DNA of 64,000 nt. Origin: Actinacidiphila yanglinensis (lineage in GTDB: Bacteria > Actinomycetota > Actinomycetes > Streptomycetales > Streptomycetaceae). The position numbers and the translations under genes were made by a program. The notes under the pieces are model-generated. The model did not search any database. It was given only the letters and a program-made list of their open reading frames with translations, and was not told where the DNA came from. How positions within the stretch are numbered: the stretch's first letter is position 1; each line of letters begins with the position of its first letter. This document shows, in pieces, positions 7,310 through 16,489 of this stretch. Location of the stretch: positions 1-64,000 of the forward strand of contig NZ_FNVU01000023.1 in NCBI RefSeq assembly GCF_900107965.1, given 5' to 3'.

Positions 7310-10300
7310 GTGCCGGACAGCGACCGGCCGACAGGGGCACGGGAACAGTTCGCGCAGCGACTGCAGGAGCTGATCACCGCTTCTGGCCTGTCCAAAGCCG
7401 CTTTCGCGCGTCAGGCCGCCGCTGTCGAGCAGAAGTTGGCCGATCCGCCTCGCAACCGGCCCAGATTCTCGCCGCAGCGGATCAGCGACTGGGTATTGGG
7501 AAAGAACATCCCCCATGAGCGGGCGTTGACCGCGATGGTGATCGCAGTTCAGCATGCCCGCGCCAGGAGCGGCCTGTCGGCGATCACGGTGCAGCCCGGG
7601 CTGTTGTCGCTGGACCGGTGGGCACAGTGGCGGCGGCAGGCCCAGGACGAGGCTTCCTCTTCATCGGGTGATCGGTCAGGTGCAGTGCAGCTGGCCGCTC
7701 ATGACGCGTCCGCCCAGTCGCTGACTCCACGGCCGGGGATGGGCCAGGGGCGTGCCGTGGGACCGCTGGCCATGGCGCCGGTCCTCCCGGATCGCTTCGT
7801 TCCACGCCCGAGGCAGGCGGAGTGTGTGCTGGCTGCGCTGGAGCATCGGCAGAGCCCGGTAGTGCTGCATGGGCCTGGCGGATTCGGAAAATCGACGCTG
7901 GCGAGTTGGGTCTGTGCCACGCCACAGATTCGTGAGCAGTTCCCGGATGGGGTGCTGTGGGCGCAGATGGGTCCGCAGGTGGAACCGGACCGCGTGGCGC
8001 GGTCTTTGTCCGAGATGGCGGCGCAGGTCAGCGGTGCAGCGGCGCCGCAGGTGTATGTCGATGTGGCCGCTGCTGCGCAGGCTCTGCGGTCGGCGCTGAC
8101 GGGATTGCAGGCCCTGCTGGTCGTTGACGACGTGTGGAGTGCCACTGATCTGCGCCCCTTCCAGGGGCTTGGGCCGGGGGTGCAGTTGCTGGTCACGACG
8201 CGTCGTGCCGGGCTGGTGGAGACAGTCGAGGTCGAGGTCGGCGAGATGTCGGTGGACGAGGCTGTGGCCGTCCTGGGCGTCGACGACGCTGACGAGGCTG
8301 TGCTGCAGCCGCTGCTGGCGCGTGCGGGGTACTGGCCGCTGGCATTGGTCATGCTCTCGGGAGTGTTGCGGAGTCTGGTGGGCCGGCACGGCAAGGACGT
8401 GGTCGAGGCGGTGCGTGAACTGGCATCTGAGCTGGACGGCGCCAGTGTCTTGGCATTGGATGACCTGTCCGATACGGACGTGGCCAGGGGCATTGCCCGC
8501 ACGCTTGAGGTGAGTCTGGACGATCTTGTCGCGGTCGGTGGACCGCGATGTCTGGAACGGTTCGTGTCCCTGGCGGCGTTCCCGGCTGGTCAGGCGGTGC
8601 CGTTCGCGCTGCTGCACCAGCTGTGGGGCATCAGTGATGTGCGGGCGCGTTCCGAGGGCGACCGCTTCGTCGGCCGGTCACTGTGTACGGTCGACGGGCA
8701 GGGGCTGCGTCTGCACGGCATCATCCGTCGGGCCCTGCGCGTACTGAATGCCGATCAGTTGGCGGGGTTCAGTCAGCGGCTTTTGGTCGAGTTTCGGCCT
8801 GCCGAGGGATGGCACCGGTTGGCCGGCGCTCGCATGCTTCTCGCCGACACGCTGGCCTTCCATCTGCTGCAGGCAGGTCTGCTGCAGGAGTTGGGCTTAA
8901 CCGTGCGGGATGTCCGCTTCCTCGCGTTGCGGTTGGCCCGGTCCGGACCGACCGCCGTGGATGCCGACCTTGCCCGCTACCGTGCAGCAGTTCCCGACGA
9001 CGCCGGCGCCCGTGTTCTGGCCAGCCTGATGCGCCGTGAGGCGCTGGCGTTCACCGGCCCGCTGTCCTGCCACGACCTGGCCGTCACCCTGGAGAACCGT
9101 GCCCTGGGACTCGACCCGCTGCCGCAATGGCTGCTGGGGCTCGGGCAGGCCCGCTCAGGCGGCGGGGTGCGGTACCTGCACCCGCCGCTCGACCGCGACC
9201 ATCCGGCGCTCAAAAGCTGTGTTCCGGCCGTAGGTGTCGACGAATTCCACGATGTCGACTGGCACCCGAGCGGTCGGCTCCTGGCCGTCGCGGGCTCCCA
9301 TCCCACCGTGGAGATCCTCGACACCGAGGGAACGCGGAAATGGACGATGGAAGGCCCTGACACGGTCAACCGCGTGCGGTGGAGCCCGGACGGAACCCGA
9401 CTGGCACTCGTCGGTGTCAGTGACCGCTTCGACATGCCTCACGACGTTGAGACGACTCCGGAGGAAGCTCTCCGCAACCATCACAACGACGTGACCGTCT
9501 ATGACCTTCGGACCGGTAGGGAGATCCTGGCCGTGCCTGTCCTGGCCGGCCTCTCCCTCTTGCGGCAATCGCCGCCGGCCCTGTGCTGGTCACCGGACTC
9601 CGACATGATCTGCGTCGCCAGTGACACGGGCGTGTCCTTGTACGCGCTGGACGCGGGCAGCGGTCCCCAGCCGCTGACCGGTATCCAGCACCTGGACGAA
9701 GAGGGCGAGGTGTCACTCGACTGGCACCCCGTTCACGGCCTGCTCGCGCACACCCCGAAGCGCACCAGCGACAGGCACCACGCCGGGCTGCTGCGCCTAT
9801 GGGCGGATCCGGCCGACCAGAGCCAGGAACCACGGCAGTGGCACTCCCGGGCACTGTGGGGCCGCGGCGGATCTTTGATGTGGCGACCGAGCGGTCGCAC
9901 TGCGGTACTGGACCTGGAGCGTGCCGTGGCCATCGTGGACCCGTTCGCTCAGCGCGTCCTGTGGCGCACCGAGCACACGCGAGAAGCCACTGCCTACTGG
10001 TCGGCCGACGGCCAACAGCTCGCCGTACGCGAGTCGGCGCCTCGGCTTCATCGGGGTCCGAGTCGGATCACCGTGTGGCGAGTGCCGTCCGATGAGGCTC
10101 TGTCATCCGGGGACTTGCCGATGCCCGAGTCCTTTGTCCCGCTGCGGTCCGACCATAACGACCGGGACTGCGTGTCCTGGCATTCCGATTCCGCGGCGCT
10201 CGTGGCCACCAGTGACCGGCGCCTGCTGCAGATGTGGGATACCGGGCGTCTCAGCCCTGCCGCCGCGGCACGGCCCGGACAGGCCGCACTCGTGCACGTA

Positions 10301-11056
10301 CGGTGGAGCTCCGATGGCCGAAGCCTGGCCGTGGCGGGAGAGCACGGGCACTGGATGACCGTGCATATGGAAGGCTCCTCCCCCGACGCCTCCCGCGTTG
10401 CTGCCCACTCCTCCTTCCCGTTTCCCGGACGCGATCCTGCGACCCGGCATCGATGGCCGCAGGCAGTCGGTGTGCCTGCCGAGCGCTACCCCCCGGAAGG
10501 TTCTCCGGTCATCGTGAACTTCGGGCCGGAGGAACGACAGCATCTGATCGGGCACTGGTTTGAGCCGCTGCGTGTCTTCACCTCCCAAGGCCGGCTCGTC
10601 ACCGAACTTGCCTCGCCTCACGGTGCGCAACGCTGGGGCGATGCCTGCTTCACTCCGCGCGGTGACCGTGTCGTTGCGGCCGCTGCAGGCGCTGACTGGG
10701 ACGACAGCGTATTCAGTGTGTGGAACCTCAACGGGGCGCGGCCGCGGGAGGCTACCGCCCGACAGACATACCGCGTGTCCCGCCCGGCAGCCCACCACTC
10801 CGTAATCGTGCGCGTCGCTGCCAGCGACACCCACGCCGTGATGCTCGCTTTCCCCGACTACATCGGAGTGTTCCGACTGAGCGACATGCACACGCTGTGC
10901 TGGAGCAAGACCAACTCCCGGATCTACGACGCCGCGTTCGACCCGAGCGGTAGGGTCCTCACGGTCGTCGGCGACGCAGGCCTGCACTTCTTCGAAGTCC
11001 ACGACCCTACGGATCCCACGGTCAGAGAATCCGACGCCACCACGACCGGTTCCTGA
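7310..11056 (+). CDS. STAND NTPase: HTH, NB-ARC and WD40-type repeats
   Basis: About 1,248 residues. I choose GTG 7310 because GGAGG ends six bases before it; the in-frame ATG at 7262 has no ribosome site. Residues 10-85 form an XRE-like DNA-binding region (LQELITASGLSKAAFARQAA; RISDWVLGKN). An NB-ARC NTPase follows: Walker A GPGGFGKST, Walker B LLVVDDVW and the TTRR sensor. A helical ARC/winged-helix part comes next, then from about residue 650 to the end repeated WD40-like blades (for example VDWHPSGRLLAVAGSHP, VRWSPDGTRLAL, VRWSSDGRSLAVAGEHG). STAND proteins are signal-triggered switches; with an HTH rather than an enzyme at the N-terminus, this could be a ligand-sensing regulator or a defence sensor. 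No partner gene is adjacent. Confidence 0.85.
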   Translation: MPDSDRPTGAREQFAQRLQELITASGLSKAAFARQAAAVEQKLADPPRNRPRFSPQRISDWVLGKNIPHERALTAMVIAVQHARARSGLSAITVQPGLLSLDRWAQWRRQAQDEASSSSGDRSGAVQLAAHDASAQSLTPRPGMGQGRAVGPLAMAPVLPDRFVPRPRQAECVLAALEHRQSPVVLHGPGGFGKSTLASWVCATPQIREQFPDGVLWAQMGPQVEPDRVARSLSEMAAQVSGAAAPQVYVDVAAAAQALRSALTGLQALLVVDDVWSATDLRPFQGLGPGVQLLVTTRRAGLVETVEVEVGEMSVDEAVAVLGVDDADEAVLQPLLARAGYWPLALVMLSGVLRSLVGRHGKDVVEAVRELASELDGASVLALDDLSDTDVARGIARTLEVSLDDLVAVGGPRCLERFVSLAAFPAGQAVPFALLHQLWGISDVRARSEGDRFVGRSLCTVDGQGLRLHGIIRRALRVLNADQLAGFSQRLLVEFRPAEGWHRLAGARMLLADTLAFHLLQAGLLQELGLTVRDVRFLALRLARSGPTAVDADLARYRAAVPDDAGARVLASLMRREALAFTGPLSCHDLAVTLENRALGLDPLPQWLLGLGQARSGGGVRYLHPPLDRDHPALKSCVPAVGVDEFHDVDWHPSGRLLAVAGSHPTVEILDTEGTRKWTMEGPDTVNRVRWSPDGTRLALVGVSDRFDMPHDVETTPEEALRNHHNDVTVYDLRTGREILAVPVLAGLSLLRQSPPALCWSPDSDMICVASDTGVSLYALDAGSGPQPLTGIQHLDEEGEVSLDWHPVHGLLAHTPKRTSDRHHAGLLRLWADPADQSQEPRQWHSRALWGRGGSLMWRPSGRTAVLDLERAVAIVDPFAQRVLWRTEHTREATAYWSADGQQLAVRESAPRLHRGPSRITVWRVPSDEALSSGDLPMPESFVPLRSDHNDRDCVSWHSDSAALVATSDRRLLQMWDTGRLSPAAAARPGQAALVHVRWSSDGRSLAVAGEHGHWMTVHMEGSSPDASRVAAHSSFPFPGRDPATRHRWPQAVGVPAERYPPEGSPVIVNFGPEERQHLIGHWFEPLRVFTSQGRLVTELASPHGAQRWGDACFTPRGDRVVAAAAGADWDDSVFSVWNLNGARPREATARQTYRVSRPAAHHSVIVRVAASDTHAVMLAFPDYIGVFRLSDMHTLCWSKTNSRIYDAAFDPSGRVLTVVGDAGLHFFEVHDPTDPTVRESDATTTGS

Positions 11057-11228
11057 TCCGTGAGAAGTCCGTCCAGTTGGCCGCCTTCGCTCACCTGTCA
11101 GGCGTCCGCCGTAATCGTGGTTTGTCCGGTGTTCGGTGCCGGAGTGCCCCGAGCGGATCGAAGCGATCCGGTCCATGAATCGTGTGGTGGCGGGACCGTC
11201 CACAGACCGCAGACGGTCCTGGGGGTTG

Positions 11229-11849
11229 TCAGGCACCGAGACCGATGTGACTGACGTAGGTATAGGCGCCCCAGTCAGAGTCGAGGTCGGCGATGATGTC
11301 GTCCCAGATCTGCTCAAGTTCGTCGGTGTCACCGGCGATGAGGGCGTCGACGGCGGCGTCCCAGACGTAGCGGACCTGGATGCGGCGTACGCGCAGGTTG
11401 CGTCGGCGGGCGTGTTCGTCGACGACGTCCTGGTTGATGGGGTGGATTTCCACTCGGGTTCCCTGGCCGCCCCGGTTCAGGTGTTGTTTGAGGCCGCCGG
11501 GGTTGGCCAGGACGTTGGTGGCGCGCAGGTTCCAGTAGGCGGTGTCGATCGCCTCGATGTTGCCGGGGCGGGGGCGTTGGCGGCCGGTGGTCCAGGCGCG
11601 GAGGGTGGCGCGGGACGCGGTGATGCCGGCGTCGGCCATGGCCTGGGCGCCGCCTTGGGTGGTGGTGAGGTACTTCATGCGGGCTTTGAGGCCGCGGCGG
11701 GTGGTGGCCGGTGACTTGATGCCACCGTCGATGATCATGCGTTCGAGGACGTCTTCCAGGGCGCGGCCGAGCGCGGCCCGGCCGTGGATGTTTCCGGGGT
11801 CGCGGCCGGCGCCGTAGGTGCCGAAGTTCCTCCATCCGTCGGTCGACAT
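11229..11849 (-). CDS. tpg: Tpg-like telomere terminal protein
   Basis: 206 residues. The N-terminal half has the Tpg-type sequence RMKYLTTTQGGAQAMADAGI followed by a helix-turn-helix and RQRPRPGN, close to my recollection of Streptomyces Tpg (MKYL, GGTxA, RxPR). The C-terminal half has the helical VWDAAVDALIAGDTDELEQI pattern. Tpg is the protein covalently bound to the 5' ends of Streptomyces telomeres; it primes filling of the terminal gap. The order agrees: the gene starts one base after the stop of the tap-like gene, the standard tap-tpg arrangement, so translation is probably coupled. It is divergent from the classical chromosomal Tpg and somewhat longer. The identification rests on pattern memory and context, not on a search. 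Confidence 0.65.
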   Translation of the reverse strand: MSTDGWRNFGTYGAGRDPGNIHGRAALGRALEDVLERMIIDGGIKSPATTRRGLKARMKYLTTTQGGAQAMADAGITASRATLRAWTTGRQRPRPGNIEAIDTAYWNLRATNVLANPGGLKQHLNRGGQGTRVEIHPINQDVVDEHARRRNLRVRRIQVRYVWDAAVDALIAGDTDELEQIWDDIIADLDSDWGAYTYVSHIGLGA

Positions 11850-11850
11850 C

Positions 11851-14800
11851 TCAGGCGGTGGTCTTCCTGGGAAGGGTGTAGCGATCCTTGAGTTTCATGT
11901 GCTGGGTCAGGCGGCCCTCTGGGAACACGCCGTCTTCCTGGCCGGGGGTTTTGCGCCATGGGCCGCCGGTGAGGTGGAGTTCGTCGGTGCCGCGGACACG
12001 GACGATGGTCAGGCCGGCTTCGTGGGCTTTGTTGGCCTTGTACCAGAGGTTCGCGAAGGCCTGGGAGCGGATGATGTGCATCCACTCCGGTCGGCGGATC
12101 TCCAGGTTGGCGTTGGATTCGCCCATGGTCGAGGTGAACTTCGCGTACATGGCTTTGACGTACTCGACGGTCACGGCGCCGTCGGCGTATCCGGCGGCCT
12201 CGCGGGCGAGGGCGGCTTCTCGCGCTTCGGTCAGGACACGGCGGAACTTCTCCAGCAGCCCCTCGCTGGCACCCGAGGTCCAACTTTCGGCGATTGCGGG
12301 TGGGTCGCACAGACCGTAGCGGGCGCAGCGGAGTAGGAGGCGGATGGTGGAGTCGGTGAGGAGGACGGGGCCGGTTTCGTGGCGGTTGCCGATGGGGTCG
12401 GGGAGGTGGGGGTGGTGCCAGGTGGGGCGCTGGGTGAGGAGGTAGATACCGGAGCGTTTGGGGTCGAAGCCGCCGTCGGGGTTGTGTTGGAGGGTGCCGA
12501 TGGGCAGGTAGGTCTTGAACGCTGACAGGTAGGCGGCGTTGGTGTCGAGGGCGTCGACGGTCACGGGGTCGAGGGTGCCGTTGTTGAGGGAGTCGATGAG
12601 GGTGGTGTTGGTCCAGTTGTGGCGGCCTTCCCAGACCTGGTCGGCGCCTTCTTTGGTTTTCTTCCGCAGGAATTCGAGGGTCTCCGGGTAGACGGTGTGC
12701 TCGTAGTTCGAGCCGACGCGGGTCTCCTCGAACAGTGCCATGGCGTGGGGGACGGCTTTCTTCGCCAGGGCTTCGGTCGCGGTTTCGACGTCGCCGGCAT
12801 GGTCGGCGAGGGCTTGGTCGACGGCACGGGTGATCTGGCCGGTGAAGTAGGAGTAGTCGCGGCCGGCGTATCCGCCGGTGGTGCTGCCTGGTGGCTGGGG
12901 GGTGCGTTGCCGGGCGGGCTCAGGGGCGGCAGCGGCCGCCGGCGGGGTCGGGGTGGGGGGAGGTTGCTGTGCGCTGGCGGCGGGTGGGGTGGGGTTGCCG
13001 GGGGTGGCGGTGGGTGGCCACGCCCCTGGGGTGCCCGCGGGTGCGGGTGGTGCCGGATGGGCCGCGGCGGGCTGGGTGGGAGTGGGGCGGGTAGAGGGGG
13101 CGTGCGGTGGCGCCTCGGTGAGGCGGGCATGGGTGAGGTCGGCGTGCAGGGTGAGGACCGCTTGGGTACCCAAGTCCCGTTCGGTGATGGTCAGGTGGGT
13201 CTGGTGCGGATTGCCGGTGTCAGGAGTGAGGGTGAGGGTGGTGTCCAGGCTCAGGGTGGCAACCGTGTCGGCATGGTCGGTGTCGACGGCGGCCAGGACC
13301 GGAATGTGGAGGGTACGGGCGAGGTGGGCCAGCGCTTGGGCGGCGTCGGTGAGGCGAGGCCCGGACAGGGGCAAGCGGGGGTCGTCGGCGGCCTGGAGTC
13401 GGTCGACGACAACCAGAGCCAGATCCAGCAGACCCGTGGCGCTCTCGGCGATCGCAGCGGGTGTCAGGTCGCTGCCGTCGTCGATGAACAGCGGGGCCGC
13501 AGGCAGTTCGCGGTACAGGGCGCTGACTTCTGTCTGTTCGGTCGTAGTGAGCTGTCCGGTCCGCAAGCGGCGGTAGTCGACTGATAGGTGCGCGGCGACG
13601 ATCCGGGCGGCGACGTCGGCGCGGCTGAGACCGGAGGCTGCGTACAGAACGGTGCGGCGGTGGTCCAGAGCCGTCGTGCGGGCGGCGCTGCTGGCGATGA
13701 GACTGCCGCCGGCGCCGGGAGCAGCAGCGACGAGGTAGAAACGGCCGGGCTGAAGACCGCCGAGGGCTTGGTCGAGGCTGGGGATACCGGTCGGCAGGCC
13801 GTGCGGCGGTGCGGCAGTGTCGGTGGTGGTGTTGCCGGCAGGGGAGATGAGGACGGTGTCCAGAGCCTGATCCAAAGGAGCCAAACGGCGCGGCACGCCC
13901 GGCTCGCCGGAATCGGGGACGGCTGCGGGAGCAGAGGCGACGGCGGGCTGCGGGGCGAGCTCGGTCGGCAAGTCACCGGAGGGGTGAGCGGACGACCGGG
14001 CCGCAGCGTCCGAGGGACTGGGTGCAGGGGCTTTCGCGGGATGTGGGGCGCTGCCGAGGGGCACTGGCAGGTCTGGTTGAGGCTGAAGGCCATTGGGAGG
14101 ACGGGGGGTCGGGTGGTCGTTGGACGGCTCTTCAGCAGGAGAGGGCCGGGGGCCGGGTGTGGTAGCCGGGTGCGGGGTGCTTTCTGTGACGGCGGGGATC
14201 AGCACGGCCACGGGGGTGTTGTGGCGGCGCAGGAGTTGGGGGCGGCCCTGGGAAGCGTGTCGGATGAGGTCGCCGAGTTTCTTGCGGGCATCAGCGATCC
14301 CGTGCACCTCTGCGCCGGTCAGGTCCCATCCCAGTGCTGCGGCGTCCGTTGGGGCCATCAGGAGAGCGTGGTCGGTATCGCGCGCCAGGGGGGTGGGCGT
14401 GCCGTCGGCGGCCGCCCGGATGAACTGGGGCAAGGCAGCGCGGGCCTCGTGCAGGGTTGCCGGTGGCGGACCGGGGAGCAGCTTGCGGGCGAGGGTGGCA
14501 GATGGAGGGGTTGCCGAGGGCGCGCTTGCCACGGCGGTACCCGTTTCGCTTTCTTGAGCCGTGGTGGCGGTCGCGCTGGTCCGGACGGTGTCGCTGGAGT
14601 CGGGGGCGGTCTTCGAGGTGTCTCCTGGCCTCGCCGGTGCAGCGGCGGGCTGTGAGAGGAACTGGGCTGGGCCCGTGGAAGGGGCCGGCTTCGCGACCGG
14701 GGAAGGGCCGCGTTGCGCCGGGGCGGTCTCGTGTGTCAGGCCGTCGTGCTCCGTGGCGGGTTCGGTGAGGATGGAGGTCGCGTCGGTCACCGGGGCCGGT

Positions 14801-15372
14801 TCGGGGGCTGGCTTTGATGGCTGGGCCGGGGCCGGGCCTGCGGAGGGGGCCTGGCCGGGGTGCAGGCATTGGGTCACGATCCGTTCCAGCAGTTGGTACG
14901 TCTGCTCAGCGCGGGTGCTGCGGGGACCGCCGAACGCGGAGCGGGGCGCGGTGAGCAGGACGTGCCAGTGCGAGCCGCTCGTCCGCTGCTGGGCTGCGGC
15001 CTGCAGAGCAAGTCGCAGTCGGCGGCCGGATTTCTCTGCCAGCCCTCCGCGCGGTGGTGTCACCAGTTGGTGTGCCGGCATCGACAGGGCCTGCCGCAGC
15101 GAGAGCGGGATACTGGTCCAGACGGGGTCAGTCGGGCTGGGCAGCTCGATCCCCTTGGCCGCGCCCGGTGCGGTCTGACGTGGTGCAGGATCTGTCCTGG
15201 TGGGAGCCTCGGCTGCGCTCTGGTTGAACGTGGTTCCGGAGCGGGGGGAACGCGAACGCGATGACACCAGCGGCTCCACAAGATCAACGCAGGGGTGGGT
15301 ACGGGCCCCCGAGGAGGGGCCCTCCTGGTGAAACAGGCGAAACGGCGCCTTGAGCAGCCGCGCGGGAACCAC
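11851..15372 (-). CDS. tap: Tap-like telomere-associated protein fused to Phd-like and DnaB-like domains
   Basis: 1,173 residues. Residues 838-1173 match the conserved C-terminal region of Streptomyces Tap: ADQVWEGRHNW, DTNAAYLSAFKTYLPIG, RYGLCDPPAIAESWTSGA, EYVKAMYAKFTSTMGES, MHIIRSQAFANLWYKA. Tap brings Tpg to telomere DNA. Upstream are two tandem Phd/YefM-like modules (about 305-340 and 355-394: IADARKKLGDLIRHASQGRP, RRHNTPVAVLIPA), then a DnaB_C/RecA-like domain (about 527-755: GIPSLDQALGGLQPGRFYLV) with Walker B ALVVVDRLQA. Its P-loop reads AAPGAGGSLIA, so the catalytic Lys is Gly. Pro/Ala-rich linkers join the parts. Classical Tap is about 740 residues. GTG 15372 lacks a ribosome site; ATG 15081 (MPAHQLVTPP) is an alternative. 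Confidence 0.75.
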   Translation of the reverse strand: MVPARLLKAPFRLFHQEGPSSGARTHPCVDLVEPLVSSRSRSPRSGTTFNQSAAEAPTRTDPAPRQTAPGAAKGIELPSPTDPVWTSIPLSLRQALSMPAHQLVTPPRGGLAEKSGRRLRLALQAAAQQRTSGSHWHVLLTAPRSAFGGPRSTRAEQTYQLLERIVTQCLHPGQAPSAGPAPAQPSKPAPEPAPVTDATSILTEPATEHDGLTHETAPAQRGPSPVAKPAPSTGPAQFLSQPAAAPARPGDTSKTAPDSSDTVRTSATATTAQESETGTAVASAPSATPPSATLARKLLPGPPPATLHEARAALPQFIRAAADGTPTPLARDTDHALLMAPTDAAALGWDLTGAEVHGIADARKKLGDLIRHASQGRPQLLRRHNTPVAVLIPAVTESTPHPATTPGPRPSPAEEPSNDHPTPRPPNGLQPQPDLPVPLGSAPHPAKAPAPSPSDAAARSSAHPSGDLPTELAPQPAVASAPAAVPDSGEPGVPRRLAPLDQALDTVLISPAGNTTTDTAAPPHGLPTGIPSLDQALGGLQPGRFYLVAAAPGAGGSLIASSAARTTALDHRRTVLYAASGLSRADVAARIVAAHLSVDYRRLRTGQLTTTEQTEVSALYRELPAAPLFIDDGSDLTPAAIAESATGLLDLALVVVDRLQAADDPRLPLSGPRLTDAAQALAHLARTLHIPVLAAVDTDHADTVATLSLDTTLTLTPDTGNPHQTHLTITERDLGTQAVLTLHADLTHARLTEAPPHAPSTRPTPTQPAAAHPAPPAPAGTPGAWPPTATPGNPTPPAASAQQPPPTPTPPAAAAAPEPARQRTPQPPGSTTGGYAGRDYSYFTGQITRAVDQALADHAGDVETATEALAKKAVPHAMALFEETRVGSNYEHTVYPETLEFLRKKTKEGADQVWEGRHNWTNTTLIDSLNNGTLDPVTVDALDTNAAYLSAFKTYLPIGTLQHNPDGGFDPKRSGIYLLTQRPTWHHPHLPDPIGNRHETGPVLLTDSTIRLLLRCARYGLCDPPAIAESWTSGASEGLLEKFRRVLTEAREAALAREAAGYADGAVTVEYVKAMYAKFTSTMGESNANLEIRRPEWMHIIRSQAFANLWYKANKAHEAGLTIVRVRGTDELHLTGGPWRKTPGQEDGVFPEGRLTQHMKLKDRYTLPRKTTA

Positions 15373-15379
15373 CGACCAC

Positions 15380-15450
15380 TCAAAGTGTAACGCCTGTTGT
15401 GCAGACTAACCCACTCCGGTACACATTTGGAGTGCCTGTTGTAACGCGCC
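15380..15450 (-). promoter_or_regulatory. Repeat-rich leader of the tap-like gene
   Basis: TGTAACGC occurs at 15386-15393 and 15440-15447, GCCTGTTGT at 15392-15400 and 15434-15442, and CACTCC/GGAGTG (15412-15417, 15429-15434) form a small dyad between them. The 10-mer TGTTGTAACG at 15437-15446 is also at 31-40. Candidate operator for autoregulation of the tap-tpg operon. Confidence 0.4.
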
Positions 15451-15526
15451 TGGGTGAAGCGGCTGGGCGCCGGAGACGTCTTACGCCCAGCGCACTCCCG
15501 GCACGGCAGCAGTCTCTCCGAACGTG

Positions 15527-16489
15527 TCATGTCGTTGCGCGGGCCAGGTGACGGGACAAGGCCGCACGAAGGGTCGGGAGGGGCGCTTGAGCGCCCATCA
15601 TCTGGAGCAGTTCCTCGACGTCCCAGGTGACCAGTCGGGCTGTGCGGGTGAGGTAGAGGCCTACACGGTTGAGCCCGTACTGGTCCGAGTAGTCCAGGAG
15701 GGCGTAGCCGATGAGTTGTCTGAGGGCGGGTGCGGCCAACCGGGTGGCGTCCTTGGTGGCTTTGATGTCGATCAGAAGGCCGTCGGCGATGAGGTCAGCG
15801 TCTGCGCCGTCGATGTCGGTGGAGCCGGCGAACGTCGGGCCGGACCGGCAGGTGTCGGGCGTGGTGGCGGCGCGGAGGGGACCCAGGACGGTGTGTGCGT
15901 TGCGGATCTGGGCGGTCAGGTCGCGGACGGCGTAGTCGGGGACGCGTTGCAGGAGGGAGGGGAGGGTGGTGGCGGCGCGCAGCGTTCCCAGGGGGCTGGC
16001 CGGTGCGAGGTATCCGCTGCGGTAGATCTCTTCGAACCAGGCCATCGCCATGCACAGGCGGCCCAGGTGTTCTTCGGCCTCGAGCGGCAGGAGGAGTTCC
16101 CGATCGCGATCGTCGGGGGCCTGTCGGGCGAGGACCTCGTCCAAGGCGGCGTGGAGGTCGTTTCCGGTGGTGGTGAAGGCGTGTGCCGCGGCCACGTCGC
16201 CTTCGGCCCAGGCGCATGCCGCGGCTGCCTGTACGCCGAGGGTGACGGCCGTGTCCCAGGTGCGGGCAGTGGTGAAGGCGTATCGCAGGCGGTGGTCGAC
16301 GGCTGCTCCGAGGGTTCCCCACAGGGGCCTGACGCCGGCGGGGGCTTGGGGTAACAGCAGCGGCCCGGCTTCCACGTCGGCGAGTGCGTTGCGGAAGGAG
16401 TCGGTGGCGGGGCGGATCTGCGGCAGGTGTTCGCGCAGGAACGTGGACAGGGGGCTTCCCTTGGCCTGGAGTTGGGACGTCAGCGACAC
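15527..16489 (-). CDS. Predicted PD-(D/E)XK nuclease-like protein
   Basis: About 320 residues if translated from GTG 16489 (VSLTSQLQAKGSPLSTF), which has AAGGA ten bases upstream; GTG 16507 is an alternative, and the frame above that is low-complexity and probably untranslated. Near residue 235 it reads GSTDIDGADADLIADGLLIDIKAT: an acidic residue, a hydrophobic strand and D-x-K, the pattern of PD-(D/E)XK nuclease folds. The rest is helical (LEAEEHLGRLCMAMAWFEEI; LRQLIGYALLDYSDQYGL). I recall similar Streptomyces proteins annotated only as hypothetical. It is divergent from the pPIWI-RE operon across about 350 bases, so it could be a regulated accessory of that system or independent. Confidence 0.65.
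   Translation of the reverse strand: MSLTSQLQAKGSPLSTFLREHLPQIRPATDSFRNALADVEAGPLLLPQAPAGVRPLWGTLGAAVDHRLRYAFTTARTWDTAVTLGVQAAAACAWAEGDVAAAHAFTTTGNDLHAALDEVLARQAPDDRDRELLLPLEAEEHLGRLCMAMAWFEEIYRSGYLAPASPLGTLRAATTLPSLLQRVPDYAVRDLTAQIRNAHTVLGPLRAATTPDTCRSGPTFAGSTDIDGADADLIADGLLIDIKATKDATRLAAPALRQLIGYALLDYSDQYGLNRVGLYLTRTARLVTWDVEELLQMMGAQAPLPTLRAALSRHLARATT

Noticed and set aside
12619-13584. 321-codon plus-strand frame opposite the tap-like gene
   Set aside because: Gly/Trp/Arg-rich composition typical of antisense to a Pro/Ala-rich gene.
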